A DNA stretch of 42,353 nt from BS750m-G4 sp964472195 (GTDB taxonomy: Bacteria > Bacteroidota > Ignavibacteria > Tepidaquicellales > Tepidaquicellaceae). Below the pieces are notes generated by a model that searched no databases, was not told the DNA's origin, and was given only the letters and a program-made list of their open reading frames with translations. The translations under genes and the position numbers were made by a program. Location of the stretch: the NCBI GenBank assembly GCA_964472195.1, contig CAYYJH010000013.1, positions 1 through 42,353 on the forward strand, in the 5' to 3' direction. Position 1 is the first letter of the stretch. Each line of letters starts with the position of its first letter. Positions 35,081-42,353 of this stretch are shown here, piece after piece.

Positions 35081-36835
35081 ATGATTGATCAAAATCTACT
35101 TATCACGATTGTTTCAACTATCGTAATTGGTGTATCTGCACAAATGATTGCAGAACGCACAAAAATTCCGAGCATTATATTTTTGTTAGGAGCGGGTGTC
35201 ATTTTCGGTCCTGATGTATTAAATCTTATCAATCCATCGCTTCTCGGTAGTGCATTGTTTGTGCTCACAACTCTTTCAGTAGCTATCATATTATTTGAAG
35301 GTGGATTAACACTCGATATTAAAAATGTAAAACACGTTTCCGCATCTGTTATTAATCTTATTACGTTCGGTGCTGTTATAACATGGTTAGGTGCAGCATT
35401 AGCAAGCTGGGCAATACTTGGCTTTAGTTGGAAAATTGCAATACTCTTCGGGTCACTTGTTATAGTGACCGGTCCAACAGTAATTGGACCTTTATTAAGA
35501 GCTGTAAAAATTACAAGAGGGATTCGAACGATTCTGAAATGGGAAGGCATTCTCATTGACCCTGTTGGAGCAATAATCGCAGTATTGACACTTGGTTTCT
35601 TTATATCAGAAGAACCATCACTTGGGGGTACGATTGCAGGTCTTGGGGGAAGAATAATCTTCGGGACTTTAATTGGATTTATATTCGGTTTATTTATGAA
35701 CAAGCTTATGAAAATAAAAATGAGCGAAAGTGTTTGCACTTTATCTATATTTGCTATCGTATTTCTTATGTATGGAATCTCAGAGTTAATCTTAAAAGAA
35801 TCCGGTATTATGAGTGTAACAATTGCTGGAATCGTTATGGGTAATCTAAAAGTTCCTAACCTTAATATTGTAAAAGGTTTTAAAGAAAAGTTAACCATTT
35901 TATTAGTATCAGTCCTCTTTGTATTATTAGCTGCAAATCTTCGGATTTCCGAATTTGATTTTTTAGGGTGGGATAGTATATTCGTGGTTCTTTGTCTTAT
36001 GTTCATTATAAGACCATTAAATATTTTTGCTTCTGTACATGAAAAAAATATATCGTTCAAAGAAAAATTATATCTCTCATGGATTGCACCACGTGGAATC
36101 ATTGCAGCTGCAGTTGCAAGTTTGTTTGCTTTTACACTTGAGCGGCACGGATTTAAAGAAGCATCTCATCTCGCGTCACTCACTTTTATGACAATTGCTA
36201 TTACCGTTGTAATTCAAGGATTAACTGCAAAACCTTTGGCAAAAATTCTTGGTGTGCTTCAAACAGGTACGGCAGGTATTGTAATTCTGGGTGGAACTAC
36301 TCTTGGAGTTGCGATTGCAAGAGAACTTTCGAATAAAGGAATTCCTGTGATGATTTTAGATTCAAATAGATTGAATTGCATAACAGCTGAACGCGAAGGG
36401 ATTTCAGCTTATTGTGGTAATGTCTTGAATGATCAAATCTGGGATGATTTAGACCTAACGAACTACGGTTCATTTCTTACTGCAACTTCAAACAATGAGT
36501 TGAACTCTCTTGCCGCTTTACGGGCAGCAAAAATTTTTTCCAAAAATAAGATATACCAGATAAAAAATACTTATAAAAATGAAAAGCACCCTTTTACACT
36601 CGATATGGTTGCGGGAAATCAGAATTATGATCTGTCACTCGATGTCATGGCAATATCAAGTAATCTCCAATATGGAAATAGTATAATTGAATCTGTCAAA
36701 CCTGCTTGGCTTAAAAATGAACAAACAGAAAAAAGCATTATCTTATTTGGAATAGAAAAAGGTAAGGTTTTATTTTCTACTGACATGAAAAAACTCACTT
36801 CTGCAGATAATATTATTAGAATTTACAATCCTTAA
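35081..36835 (+). CDS. cation:proton antiporter (CPA1/NhaP-like) with TrkA-N domain
   Basis: The 584-residue protein has about twelve membrane helices in residues 1-385 with the antiporter motifs I-L-F-E-G-G-L (70-76), V-T-G-P-T-V-I-G-P-L (129-138) and E-G-I-L-I-D-P-V-G-A (155-164; Asp 160 is the likely ion-binding acid). A cytoplasmic TrkA-N/RCK domain starts near 395. Its nucleotide motif is relaxed (G-G-T-T-L-G instead of G-x-G-x-x-G), but the acidic end of the second strand (L-D-S-N) is kept. It exports Na+ or K+ in exchange for H+, probably gated by a nucleotide. It follows the terminated small gene and may be co-transcribed with the next gene. Confidence 0.92.
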   Translation: MIDQNLLITIVSTIVIGVSAQMIAERTKIPSIIFLLGAGVIFGPDVLNLINPSLLGSALFVLTTLSVAIILFEGGLTLDIKNVKHVSASVINLITFGAVITWLGAALASWAILGFSWKIAILFGSLVIVTGPTVIGPLLRAVKITRGIRTILKWEGILIDPVGAIIAVLTLGFFISEEPSLGGTIAGLGGRIIFGTLIGFIFGLFMNKLMKIKMSESVCTLSIFAIVFLMYGISELILKESGIMSVTIAGIVMGNLKVPNLNIVKGFKEKLTILLVSVLFVLLAANLRISEFDFLGWDSIFVVLCLMFIIRPLNIFASVHEKNISFKEKLYLSWIAPRGIIAAAVASLFAFTLERHGFKEASHLASLTFMTIAITVVIQGLTAKPLAKILGVLQTGTAGIVILGGTTLGVAIARELSNKGIPVMILDSNRLNCITAEREGISAYCGNVLNDQIWDDLDLTNYGSFLTATSNNELNSLAALRAAKIFSKNKIYQIKNTYKNEKHPFTLDMVAGNQNYDLSLDVMAISSNLQYGNSIIESVKPAWLKNEQTEKSIILFGIEKGKVLFSTDMKKLTSADNIIRIYNP

Positions 36836-36862
36836 TTTTTTTATTAAATAAATCATTTTGAA

Positions 36863-37363
36863 ATGGAATCTTTTACCTTAATAATAAGAATTAGCAGAAT
36901 AATTATTTTCATTTTGATGTTAATTTTTGTAACATCAAATCTGAATACTAATTTTTCATCCGCAAAAACAAAAATCTACAGACAGGATTCATTAATAATT
37001 AGAGTTGAAACAAAGATTGATGAACTGACAGTTACCGTGAAAGATCTAAATCAACTCATCGAATACCCTACTCCTGAGAATTTATCTGCCGATGAGTTAC
37101 ATAATTGGTACGAGCAAACTGCTTTGATATTAGGGATACGAAATGTTAACGAAGAATACCTCATCAAATTTCGGAAAATGCTCGATGAATGGAATTATTT
37201 ACCTTACCAACCTGTCGTAGGTGATTTCATTCAAATGAAAATGGAACTAGAATCTGTACTTTTAAATTATATTAGCACTGCGAAAAAATTTAAATCGATA
37301 ACAACAAAAGCAGAGGATAGAATGGAAAATGTTTTCGTAATATTAGAATCCTTCAAAAACTAA
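36863..37363 (+). CDS. membrane-anchored protein of unknown function
   Basis: The 166-residue protein has an N-terminal hydrophobic segment (about 7-24) that may be an uncleaved anchor or a signal peptide. The remainder is charged and helical with coiled-coil character (about 45-65 and 120-165). I recognise no family. It starts 27 bases after the antiporter gene, so it may share its transcript. Confidence 0.65.
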   Translation: MESFTLIIRISRIIIFILMLIFVTSNLNTNFSSAKTKIYRQDSLIIRVETKIDELTVTVKDLNQLIEYPTPENLSADELHNWYEQTALILGIRNVNEEYLIKFRKMLDEWNYLPYQPVVGDFIQMKMELESVLLNYISTAKKFKSITTKAEDRMENVFVILESFKN

Positions 37364-37414
37364 TTCCTTTTTACAATTTTCAATCTCTTATTCATTACTA
37401 ACAATACTAAGTTT

Positions 37415-37430
37415 ACTACATTTTTGTAGT
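37415..37430. promoter_or_regulatory. small palindrome upstream of DUF2892 fusion gene
   Basis: ACTACA (37415-37420) and TGTAGT (37425-37430) flank TTTT, and a further ACTACA half-site follows near 37437. Palindrome plus repeated half-site is typical of an operator. It is about 220 bases from the start codon, which is far for direct repression. No regulator is encoded nearby. The 37364-37650 spacer holds no ORF. Confidence 0.35.
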
Positions 37431-37650
37431 TGGATTACTACAAGTATAAACTAATACGACTTCTATGTTTAGATATATTTTGTTTTTGAAAAAATAATCA
37501 ATCTTTATATATTTATTCAAAATTGCTCTTTAACAAAAACTATGATATTTTTATTAATTTAACGTCAGTTAGAAAATAGTAGTAAAATAATATTATATTT
37601 TTTCGCAATGATATTGCTTAAATTCAAATCAAAATCATAATTGCTTCTCA

Positions 37651-38130
37651 ATGTATAAAAATGTTGGAACATTTGACCGAATACTGAGAGTATTAATAGC
37701 CATATCGCTATTCGGATATACATTAATGGAACCACCAAGCTTATTTTTTGAAGCAGCCTTTCAGTTCTTTGCCTGTTATTTAGTATACACAAGTTTTATG
37801 GGTCAATGCGTTTTTTATCTTGTCTTTCTTATTTCAACGAGGAAAAAAAGTAGTCGAGTAAAAGTCAAAGAATGTTCGAATGATGATATAACAGTTTTTT
37901 GGAATGAAAATAAATGCTTAAACTCAACGATGTGTATTAATAAAAGACTTCTTGAAACAACCAAATATGAAAAGATATTTGAGTTCTTTCATCCTAAAAA
38001 CCGTCCCTGGATCAAAACATATGGAAATTTTAATACTTATGAAATTATCGACGCAATTGAAAATTGTACTTCAGGAGCATTAACTTATAAATTAAAAGCA
38101 GATGTTAATAAGTATAAGCAGAGTGCTTGA
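37651..38130 (+). CDS. DUF2892 membrane domain fused to YjdI-like Fe-S domain
   Basis: The 159-residue protein begins with a DUF2892 domain: N-V-G-T-F-D-R-I-L-R (4-13) followed by two membrane helices ending near 62. The soluble C-terminal part (about 70-150) resembles the single-cluster ferredoxin-like YjdI/Fer4_19 family: I-T-V-F-W-N-E-N-K-C (80-89), C-x5-C (Cys 89, Cys 95), N-R-P-W-I (117-121) and C-T-S-G-A-L-T-Y (139-146). The usual C-I-H at the first cysteine is C-L-N here, and about 10 extra residues lie before the P-W-I motif. Cluster binding at the inner face of the membrane is inferred. It is an independent unit, convergent with the gene at 38154. Confidence 0.7.
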   Translation: MYKNVGTFDRILRVLIAISLFGYTLMEPPSLFFEAAFQFFACYLVYTSFMGQCVFYLVFLISTRKKSSRVKVKECSNDDITVFWNENKCLNSTMCINKRLLETTKYEKIFEFFHPKNRPWIKTYGNFNTYEIIDAIENCTSGALTYKLKADVNKYKQSA

Positions 38131-38153
38131 TATAGATAGAAGCTTAAGAAATA

Positions 38154-39599
38154 TCAACATTCGATTAACATCTCACTGACTTTCTCTTTCAGCCAGCCTT
38201 TTATTCCAAACGTGTTCGATTTAATACTAAAAATGGATTCCTTGAGAATTACAAGTTTATAGTCCAGGTCTTTTTTATCAAGTGAGGTTTTTATTTTTAT
38301 GAGTTCATTAGTAAGCTTCAGAAAATCTGAATGAGCGAGCTTGTATTCATCTGTGATTGATTTTTCCCTGTGTAAATAATGTTTAAATGAATCAATCGAA
38401 GATAACGCTTGCTCATATAGTGCCATTTCATAATACAATTTCACCATTAATGTTTTAACCTGTAACTTAAGAATGAAATTTTGAAAGTTAGTTTTTGCAA
38501 AATAATCAATCGCCTTACTGTAATTTCCCTTTTTGTATTCAACATTACCATAAGAAAAATTAAGACAGTTATCCAGTTCTTCAGGTGGGAGTGCTTCTTT
38601 ATACTCCTCTATAAACTTATTTACCCATTTGTATTCCTTTGCCCCGCAGGCAACTTTAACTATGTTAAGAAAATCAGGGTATAATATATTTTCCTTATTT
38701 ATTATACCATCACGGAGAATTTCTCTATGGATTTTGAGAGCATCACTATAAAATGATCTTTTCCCTAATGTATTAATCATATACGCACAGTAACCTATCA
38801 GATGTACATACACAAGATAAAGATCTGAAAAAGATATATCATTTTTATATTTTTCTTTTAAGACATGCAGTTCTTTATAATACTCTTCCTTTCGATAATA
38901 TTCGAGCTGAATAATTTTAGCATAAACTAAGAGTGTTGGTACTTCAGGTAATTTATTATTTTCTATGTATGATAGAATTCCGTTTATTAATTTCAGATCA
39001 TAATTCACATTGTTCTGTCTTTTCTCATGCATCATCAGATTGTATTGCTTTAACATATTAATCATAGTATAAACAAAGAAGTTATCGAATATCTCCTGTA
39101 TAAGCTCAAGATTCGTATTCGGATCTTTGATTGTTTGATAACTATTCTCAAAATTCTTTAACTCAAACAAATTAAAGTAATAAGATTCATCTTTTATTTT
39201 CTCATCATCAAGCATTTTAAATGCTTCACTAAGTTCTTTAGTAAATTGCTTATAGACTTTCCTATTTAAAAGCTCATGCAGTAGATTCTTTTTCTGTGTC
39301 ATCTCATCATTTTCCAGTTTTAAATAAGATAGATACTTTTCACCTGCTCTATAAAGATTCGATATAACATTTCTGATTCGATGATAATCGTACTTCTCGT
39401 TCGGAAATACTTTATGAAACAGATTTTCATTTGTTAGTAATTTACTTTTAAATTCTGGGTAATATTTCTTCAATGCAGAATGAAGTTTGATCGAATTTTT
39501 ATTTTTATCTACAAATGGTGAATTAAGAAAATCTCCAAATTTCTTGTATTCCTGTTTATCAAAAACTCTTAAAATCTGTATTAACTTGGAATTTTGCAA
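38154..39599 (-). CDS. helical-repeat (TPR-like) protein of unknown function
   Basis: The 481-residue soluble protein is almost wholly alpha-helical. The N-terminus (L-I-Q-I-L-R-V-F then F-x-x-F-L-N-S-P-F) matches a broad Bacteroidota family of unknown role, which supports the TTG start at 39599. TPR-like helix pairs occur at about 330-400 (F-S-Y-G-N-V-E-Y-K-K-G-N-Y-S-K-A). No signal peptide or catalytic motif is seen. A protein-binding scaffold role is inference. It has a divergent spacer to the T9SS gene at 39902. Confidence 0.75.
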   Translation of the reverse strand: MQNSKLIQILRVFDKQEYKKFGDFLNSPFVDKNKNSIKLHSALKKYYPEFKSKLLTNENLFHKVFPNEKYDYHRIRNVISNLYRAGEKYLSYLKLENDEMTQKKNLLHELLNRKVYKQFTKELSEAFKMLDDEKIKDESYYFNLFELKNFENSYQTIKDPNTNLELIQEIFDNFFVYTMINMLKQYNLMMHEKRQNNVNYDLKLINGILSYIENNKLPEVPTLLVYAKIIQLEYYRKEEYYKELHVLKEKYKNDISFSDLYLVYVHLIGYCAYMINTLGKRSFYSDALKIHREILRDGIINKENILYPDFLNIVKVACGAKEYKWVNKFIEEYKEALPPEELDNCLNFSYGNVEYKKGNYSKAIDYFAKTNFQNFILKLQVKTLMVKLYYEMALYEQALSSIDSFKHYLHREKSITDEYKLAHSDFLKLTNELIKIKTSLDKKDLDYKLVILKESIFSIKSNTFGIKGWLKEKVSEMLIEC

Positions 39600-39772
39600 T
39601 AAATTATACGATAAATTTAATATGAAAAAAAGTATTAAAAAACCTTGAATATGAGCATTTTTTAAATATTCTCAAACTATATAGTAATATTAAATATTAA
39701 GTTTTGCGATAAAAGTTAAAATATTTTTCTTTGACATGCTATACATTAATTAATTAAGTTGTATCAAAACAC

Positions 39773-39843
39773 GCGAAACGGTTTTCATGAGTTTAATATT
39801 AATAATAGTACCCCTAACAACTTTTAAAACGAAACCGTTTCGC
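39773..39843 (+). promoter_or_regulatory. paired LacI/GalR-type operator-like sites
   Basis: GCGAAACGGTTT (39773-39784) and AAACCGTTTCGC (39832-39843) are exact reverse complements separated by 47 bases. Each contains a near-palindromic 11-mer of the LacI-family type, GAAACSGTTTC, centred at 39780 and 39836 (56 bases apart). The right site ends 7 bases before a TATAAT (39851-39856), where a bound repressor would block polymerase. Two spaced operators suggest DNA looping. No LacI-family regulator is encoded in the window. Confidence 0.6.
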
Positions 39844-39850
39844 CCATTTC

Positions 39851-39856
39851 TATAAT
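39851..39856 (+). promoter_or_regulatory. candidate -10 box of T9SS propeller gene
   Basis: A consensus TATAAT lies about 45 bases before the ATG, immediately after the second operator-like site. No good TTGACA stands 16-18 bases upstream. If used, transcription would begin near 39863, leaving a 39-base leader with the SD. Confidence 0.45.
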
Positions 39857-39884
39857 GGCTCAAAAGTCAAGGGGGTATTTTTAT

Positions 39885-39892
39885 AGGAGGAG
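39885..39892 (+). promoter_or_regulatory. strong Shine-Dalgarno of T9SS propeller gene
   Basis: AGGAGGAG lies 9 bases before the ATG at 39902 and is the best SD match in the window. Most other genes lack one, so this gene is probably translated very efficiently. Confidence 0.8.
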
Positions 39893-39901
39893 TAATCAAA
39901 A

Positions 39902-41803
39902 ATGATTATTAAATTATTACTAATAACAACCTTTATACTATTCGCTGCTGTATCTCAAGCCCAATGGCAGCCTGATGTTCGGCTGACTAATGATTCTGGG
40001 GATTCATATACCAATTTAGGAAAGTGCATAGCAGTAAGCGGATATGTAGTACATGTAGTATGGCAAGACAATCGTGACGGGAATAATGAGATTTACTATA
40101 AACGTTCATTGAATGGAGGCTTAAGTTGGGGAACAGATACTCGTTTGACAAATAACTCTTCCGGTAAATGGTTTCCTTCCATTTCAGTATCCGGGGCAGT
40201 TGTGCATGTCGTATGGACAGACAATCGTAACGGGAATAATGAGATTTATTACAAACGTTCTCCAAACGGTGGTATAAGCTGGGAAACAGATACTCGTCTA
40301 ACAAATAATCCTGCCGCATCCATGGTTCCCTTCGTTTCAGCATCGGGTTCAGTTGTTCACGTTGTTTGGCATGATGCCCGTGATGGGAATAATGAAATTT
40401 ACTATAAACGCTCACAAAATGCGGGTATAAGCTGGGAAACAGATACTCGTCTAACAAATAATCCTGCCGCATCCATGGTTCCCTTCGTTTCAGCATCGGG
40501 TTCAGTTGTTCACGTTGTTTGGCATGATGCCCGTGATGGGAATCTGGAGATATATTACAAGCGCTCACAAAATGCAGGTCTCAGCTGGGAAACAGATACT
40601 CGTCTAACAAATAATTCCGCCCATTCAGAGTACCCTTCCATCTCAGTAACAGGGGCAGTTGTGCATGTTGTTTGGCAAGACGACCGTGACGGAAATCGCG
40701 AGATATATTATAAAAACTCACTAAACGCAGGTCTAAATTGGGGAACTGACACTCGTTTGACGAATAATCCTGCTTCTTCATGGTACCCTTGTATTTCAGT
40801 TTACGGTGCAGTTTTACATATCGTATGGACAGACAATCGTGATGGAAATTATGAGATGTATTATAAACACTCGCTAAACGCAGGTCTAAATTGGGGAACT
40901 GACACTCGTTTGACGAATAATCCTGCTACTTCATGGTTCCCTTCCGTTTCAGTATCCGGCGCATCTGTGCATGTCGTATGGCAAGACAATCGTGACGGGA
41001 ATTATGAGATTTACTATAAACGTAATCCTACAGGATTTCCCTCAATTTACACTTTCACTAGGAATTATGTAAACAAACCTATTATAGATTTCAATATTAC
41101 ATACGATACCTTGTTTACATTCTATGGAATAGATATGTCATCTTTTTATGTAAATGATATTTCTCTCACAATAGATACTGTTCTTCACACAAGAGATTCT
41201 GACCTTGAAATATCTCTCATTCATCAATCGGTTACAGATACAGTAATCTATCAGGTAGGTGGAACCGGAGCAAACTTTATCGGTACTATGCTCGATGATT
41301 CAGCTTCATCACCAATCGGAAATGGCACAGCACCCTTTACAGGAACGTTCAGACCTACGAAGCCGCTTTCACAATTTATCAATACAGACCCGGAAGGAGC
41401 ATGGATACTAAGAATATATGACAGGGCAACGGGTAATACAGGAATGTTAAAAGCGTGGTCGCTCACGTTAACAGCTTCAGAAACAATGTCGGGTATCTCA
41501 CAAATCAATTCAGAGATTCCGGAAGCATTTAAGCTATATCAAAATTATCCCAACCCGTTCAATCCAGAAACAAAAATTAGGTTCGAAATACCCGGGGGAA
41601 ACAATAACTATAATAAGAATATTGTTAAGCTTACAGTGTTCGACCTTCTTGGAAGAGAGGTTGCTGTTTTAGTGAACAGTAAATTACATCCGGGAACTTA
41701 TGAATATACTTTCGATGGTTCGAAATTAGCGAGTGGGATTTATTTCTATACATTAAAAACAAATAAAAAAATGAAAACCAAAAAGATGCTTTTAATAAAA
41801 TAA
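39902..41803 (+). CDS. T9SS-secreted seven-repeat Asp-box protein with P-domain
   Basis: The 633-residue protein has a signal peptide (about 1-20). Seven tandem repeats of 51 residues follow (about 27-383), each running R-L-T-N-x ... V-V-H-V-V-W-x-D-x-R-D-G-N-x-E-I-Y-Y-K-x-S-x-N-x-G-x-x-W, ending in an Asp-box. Seven repeats of this size would make a seven-bladed beta-propeller. A proprotein-convertase P-domain (about 395-535: D-L-E-I-S-L-I-H, G-A-W-I-L-R-I-Y-D) and a T9SS type A sorting domain (Y-P-N-P-F-N-P near 553, ending M-L-L-I-K) follow. No protease domain is present. The product should be surface-attached or secreted. A strong SD and operator-like sites suggest strong, regulated expression. 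Confidence 0.9.
   Translation: MIIKLLLITTFILFAAVSQAQWQPDVRLTNDSGDSYTNLGKCIAVSGYVVHVVWQDNRDGNNEIYYKRSLNGGLSWGTDTRLTNNSSGKWFPSISVSGAVVHVVWTDNRNGNNEIYYKRSPNGGISWETDTRLTNNPAASMVPFVSASGSVVHVVWHDARDGNNEIYYKRSQNAGISWETDTRLTNNPAASMVPFVSASGSVVHVVWHDARDGNLEIYYKRSQNAGLSWETDTRLTNNSAHSEYPSISVTGAVVHVVWQDDRDGNREIYYKNSLNAGLNWGTDTRLTNNPASSWYPCISVYGAVLHIVWTDNRDGNYEMYYKHSLNAGLNWGTDTRLTNNPATSWFPSVSVSGASVHVVWQDNRDGNYEIYYKRNPTGFPSIYTFTRNYVNKPIIDFNITYDTLFTFYGIDMSSFYVNDISLTIDTVLHTRDSDLEISLIHQSVTDTVIYQVGGTGANFIGTMLDDSASSPIGNGTAPFTGTFRPTKPLSQFINTDPEGAWILRIYDRATGNTGMLKAWSLTLTASETMSGISQINSEIPEAFKLYQNYPNPFNPETKIRFEIPGGNNNYNKNIVKLTVFDLLGREVAVLVNSKLHPGTYEYTFDGSKLASGIYFYTLKTNKKMKTKKMLLIK
40271..40543 (+). repeat. exact 120-bp tandem copies within the propeller gene
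   Basis: Bases 40271-40390 and 40424-40543 are identical over 120 positions with a period of 153 (51 codons), so repeats 3 and 4 of the encoded protein are nearly the same. This indicates recent duplication or gene conversion of one unit. Confidence 0.9.
40721..40927 (+). repeat. exact 54-bp tandem copies within the propeller gene
   Basis: Bases 40721-40774 and 40874-40927 are identical, again with the 153-base period. Repeats 5/6 and 6/7 of the protein are therefore linked by a second homogenised segment. Confidence 0.85.
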
Positions 41804-41908
41804 TATATTATCTTATTTGAAGACAATTTTGGTAAAAATATTGAATTTGTTTTGTATTATCAAACAGTTATTAAAATGTACTTTATATAAAAATAAATAA
41901 ACAATAAA

Positions 41909-42353
41909 ATGAAAACTACATTCTTAATCTTATTCTCATTAGTTGCTACAAATTTACAAGCACAATGGATAAAAACCAACTATCCTACAGATAAATTTAT
42001 TACATCAGTAGTTACGGTTGGAGGTTACTTCTATGCCGGCACGGATCAAAATTATGTATACAGGTCCTCAAATGCTGGAAATTCATGGACTGTAATAAGT
42101 AACGGCTTAACTACAAACAACATAGGTGAAATGATATCCCGCAGTTCGGGAAGCATAACTGCTTTATTCGCTGCTACAGACAGCGGTATATTTCGCTCAT
42201 CAAACAATGGTAACCTATGGGTTTCGCTAAATAATGGAATAGTTGATAAACTAATTCGGACTGTTTATAAAACCGACAGCTATATGTTTGCAGGTGCAGA
42301 TACAAAAAATTATCGTTCTACAAATAACGGTAGTTTTTGGTCTGAAATAACAA
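41909..42353 (+). CDS. secreted Asp-box protein, 3' truncated by window edge
   Basis: An ATG at 41909 opens a frame that runs to the end of the window (148 codons). The product has a signal peptide (about 1-19, ending L-Q-A) and Asp-box-like repeats: Y-R-S-S-N-A-G-N-S-W, F-R-S-S-N-N-G-N-L-W and Y-R-S-T-N-N-G-S-F-W, each about 40-45 residues apart. This is the sortilin/YCF48-like propeller pattern common in T9SS cargo. A C-terminal sorting domain would be expected beyond the window. It has no SD and lies 105 bases after the seven-repeat gene in the same direction. Confidence 0.78.
   Translation, partial: MKTTFLILFSLVATNLQAQWIKTNYPTDKFITSVVTVGGYFYAGTDQNYVYRSSNAGNSWTVISNGLTTNNIGEMISRSSGSITALFAATDSGIFRSSNNGNLWVSLNNGIVDKLIRTVYKTDSYMFAGADTKNYRSTNNGSFWSEIT

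Larger units (their letters stand above)
39600..39901. other. divergent regulatory spacer
   Basis: This 302-base spacer separates the helical-repeat gene (minus) from the T9SS gene (plus). It holds no ORF. Its right half carries two LacI-type operator-like sites, a consensus TATAAT and a strong SD, listed separately. A TTGACA hexamer occurs at 39731-39736 without a good -10 partner. Confidence 0.6.

Noticed and set aside
35089..36102. 337-codon open frame opposite the NhaP-like antiporter gene
   Set aside because: It lies wholly antisense to a clearly conserved membrane protein gene, has no SD and no recognisable domain.
39731..39759. TTGACA hexamer as the main promoter of the T9SS gene
   Set aside because: No acceptable -10 box stands 16-18 bases downstream; the TATAAT at 39851 is better placed relative to the SD and operators.
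39987..40781. Long open frames on the minus strand inside the seven-repeat gene
   Set aside because: They are antisense shadows produced by the repetitive coding sequence; they have repeats of the same period and no start signals.
40271..40927. Regular DNA repeats considered as a CRISPR array
   Set aside because: The period of 153 bases is in frame, encodes propeller blades and has no spacer-repeat alternation.

Overview
The window is AT-rich chromosomal DNA, most likely from the Ignavibacteria or a close Bacteroidota/Chlorobiota relative. The main evidence is the C-terminal type IX secretion (T9SS) sorting domain with the Y-P-N-P-F-N-P signature, found in three complete secreted proteins. 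Most genes also lack a Shine-Dalgarno (SD) sequence, and TTG and GTG starts are common. I see no rRNA, tRNA, CRISPR array, prophage or intact insertion sequence.

Layout. 1-358: palindromic repeats, including a cloverleaf-like element, and no convincing gene. 359-9402 (minus): a polytopic GT-C-like membrane protein, a cytoplasmic hybrid histidine kinase and a giant alpha-2-macroglobulin-family protein; the last two end at look-alike terminators. 9571-13551 (plus): a DUF2461 protein, an alpha/beta hydrolase, the antiporter NhaA and an AmgK-like sugar kinase. 13561-19574 (minus): a complete five-gene MacAB-TolC-type export operon (TolC, MacA-like adaptor, ATPase, two permeases). 19860-21046 (plus): queD and a SpoU-family RNA methyltransferase. 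21158-25409 (minus): two tandem paralogous T9SS-secreted Asp-box proteins. 25514-27880 (minus): a pgsA-pgpA-cinA operon, preceded by an orphan secreted protein at 27993-28598. 28898-33550 (plus): fabD, fabG, a small lipoprotein, a methylmalonyl-CoA mutase large subunit without B12 domain, and a second SDR. 33559-34296 (minus): a DUF3298-like exported protein. 34588-38130 (plus): a small membrane protein, an NhaP-like antiporter with a C-terminal TrkA-N domain, an anchored coiled-coil-like protein, and a fusion of DUF2892 with a YjdI-like iron-sulfur domain. 38154-39599 (minus): a helical-repeat protein. 39902 to the end (plus): a T9SS-secreted protein with seven 51-residue Asp-box repeats and a P-domain, then the start of another secreted Asp-box protein.

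How the genes work together. Most is housekeeping: phospholipid and fatty-acid synthesis, cofactors, RNA modification and ion homeostasis. It is interleaved with envelope and export functions typical of a Gram-negative T9SS bacterium. I found no defence or biosynthetic island that I would call a new system. The best leads are the DUF2892/iron-sulfur fusion, a pair of LacI-type operator-like sites before the seven-repeat T9SS gene, the recent internal duplication in that gene, and the structured repeat at the left edge.
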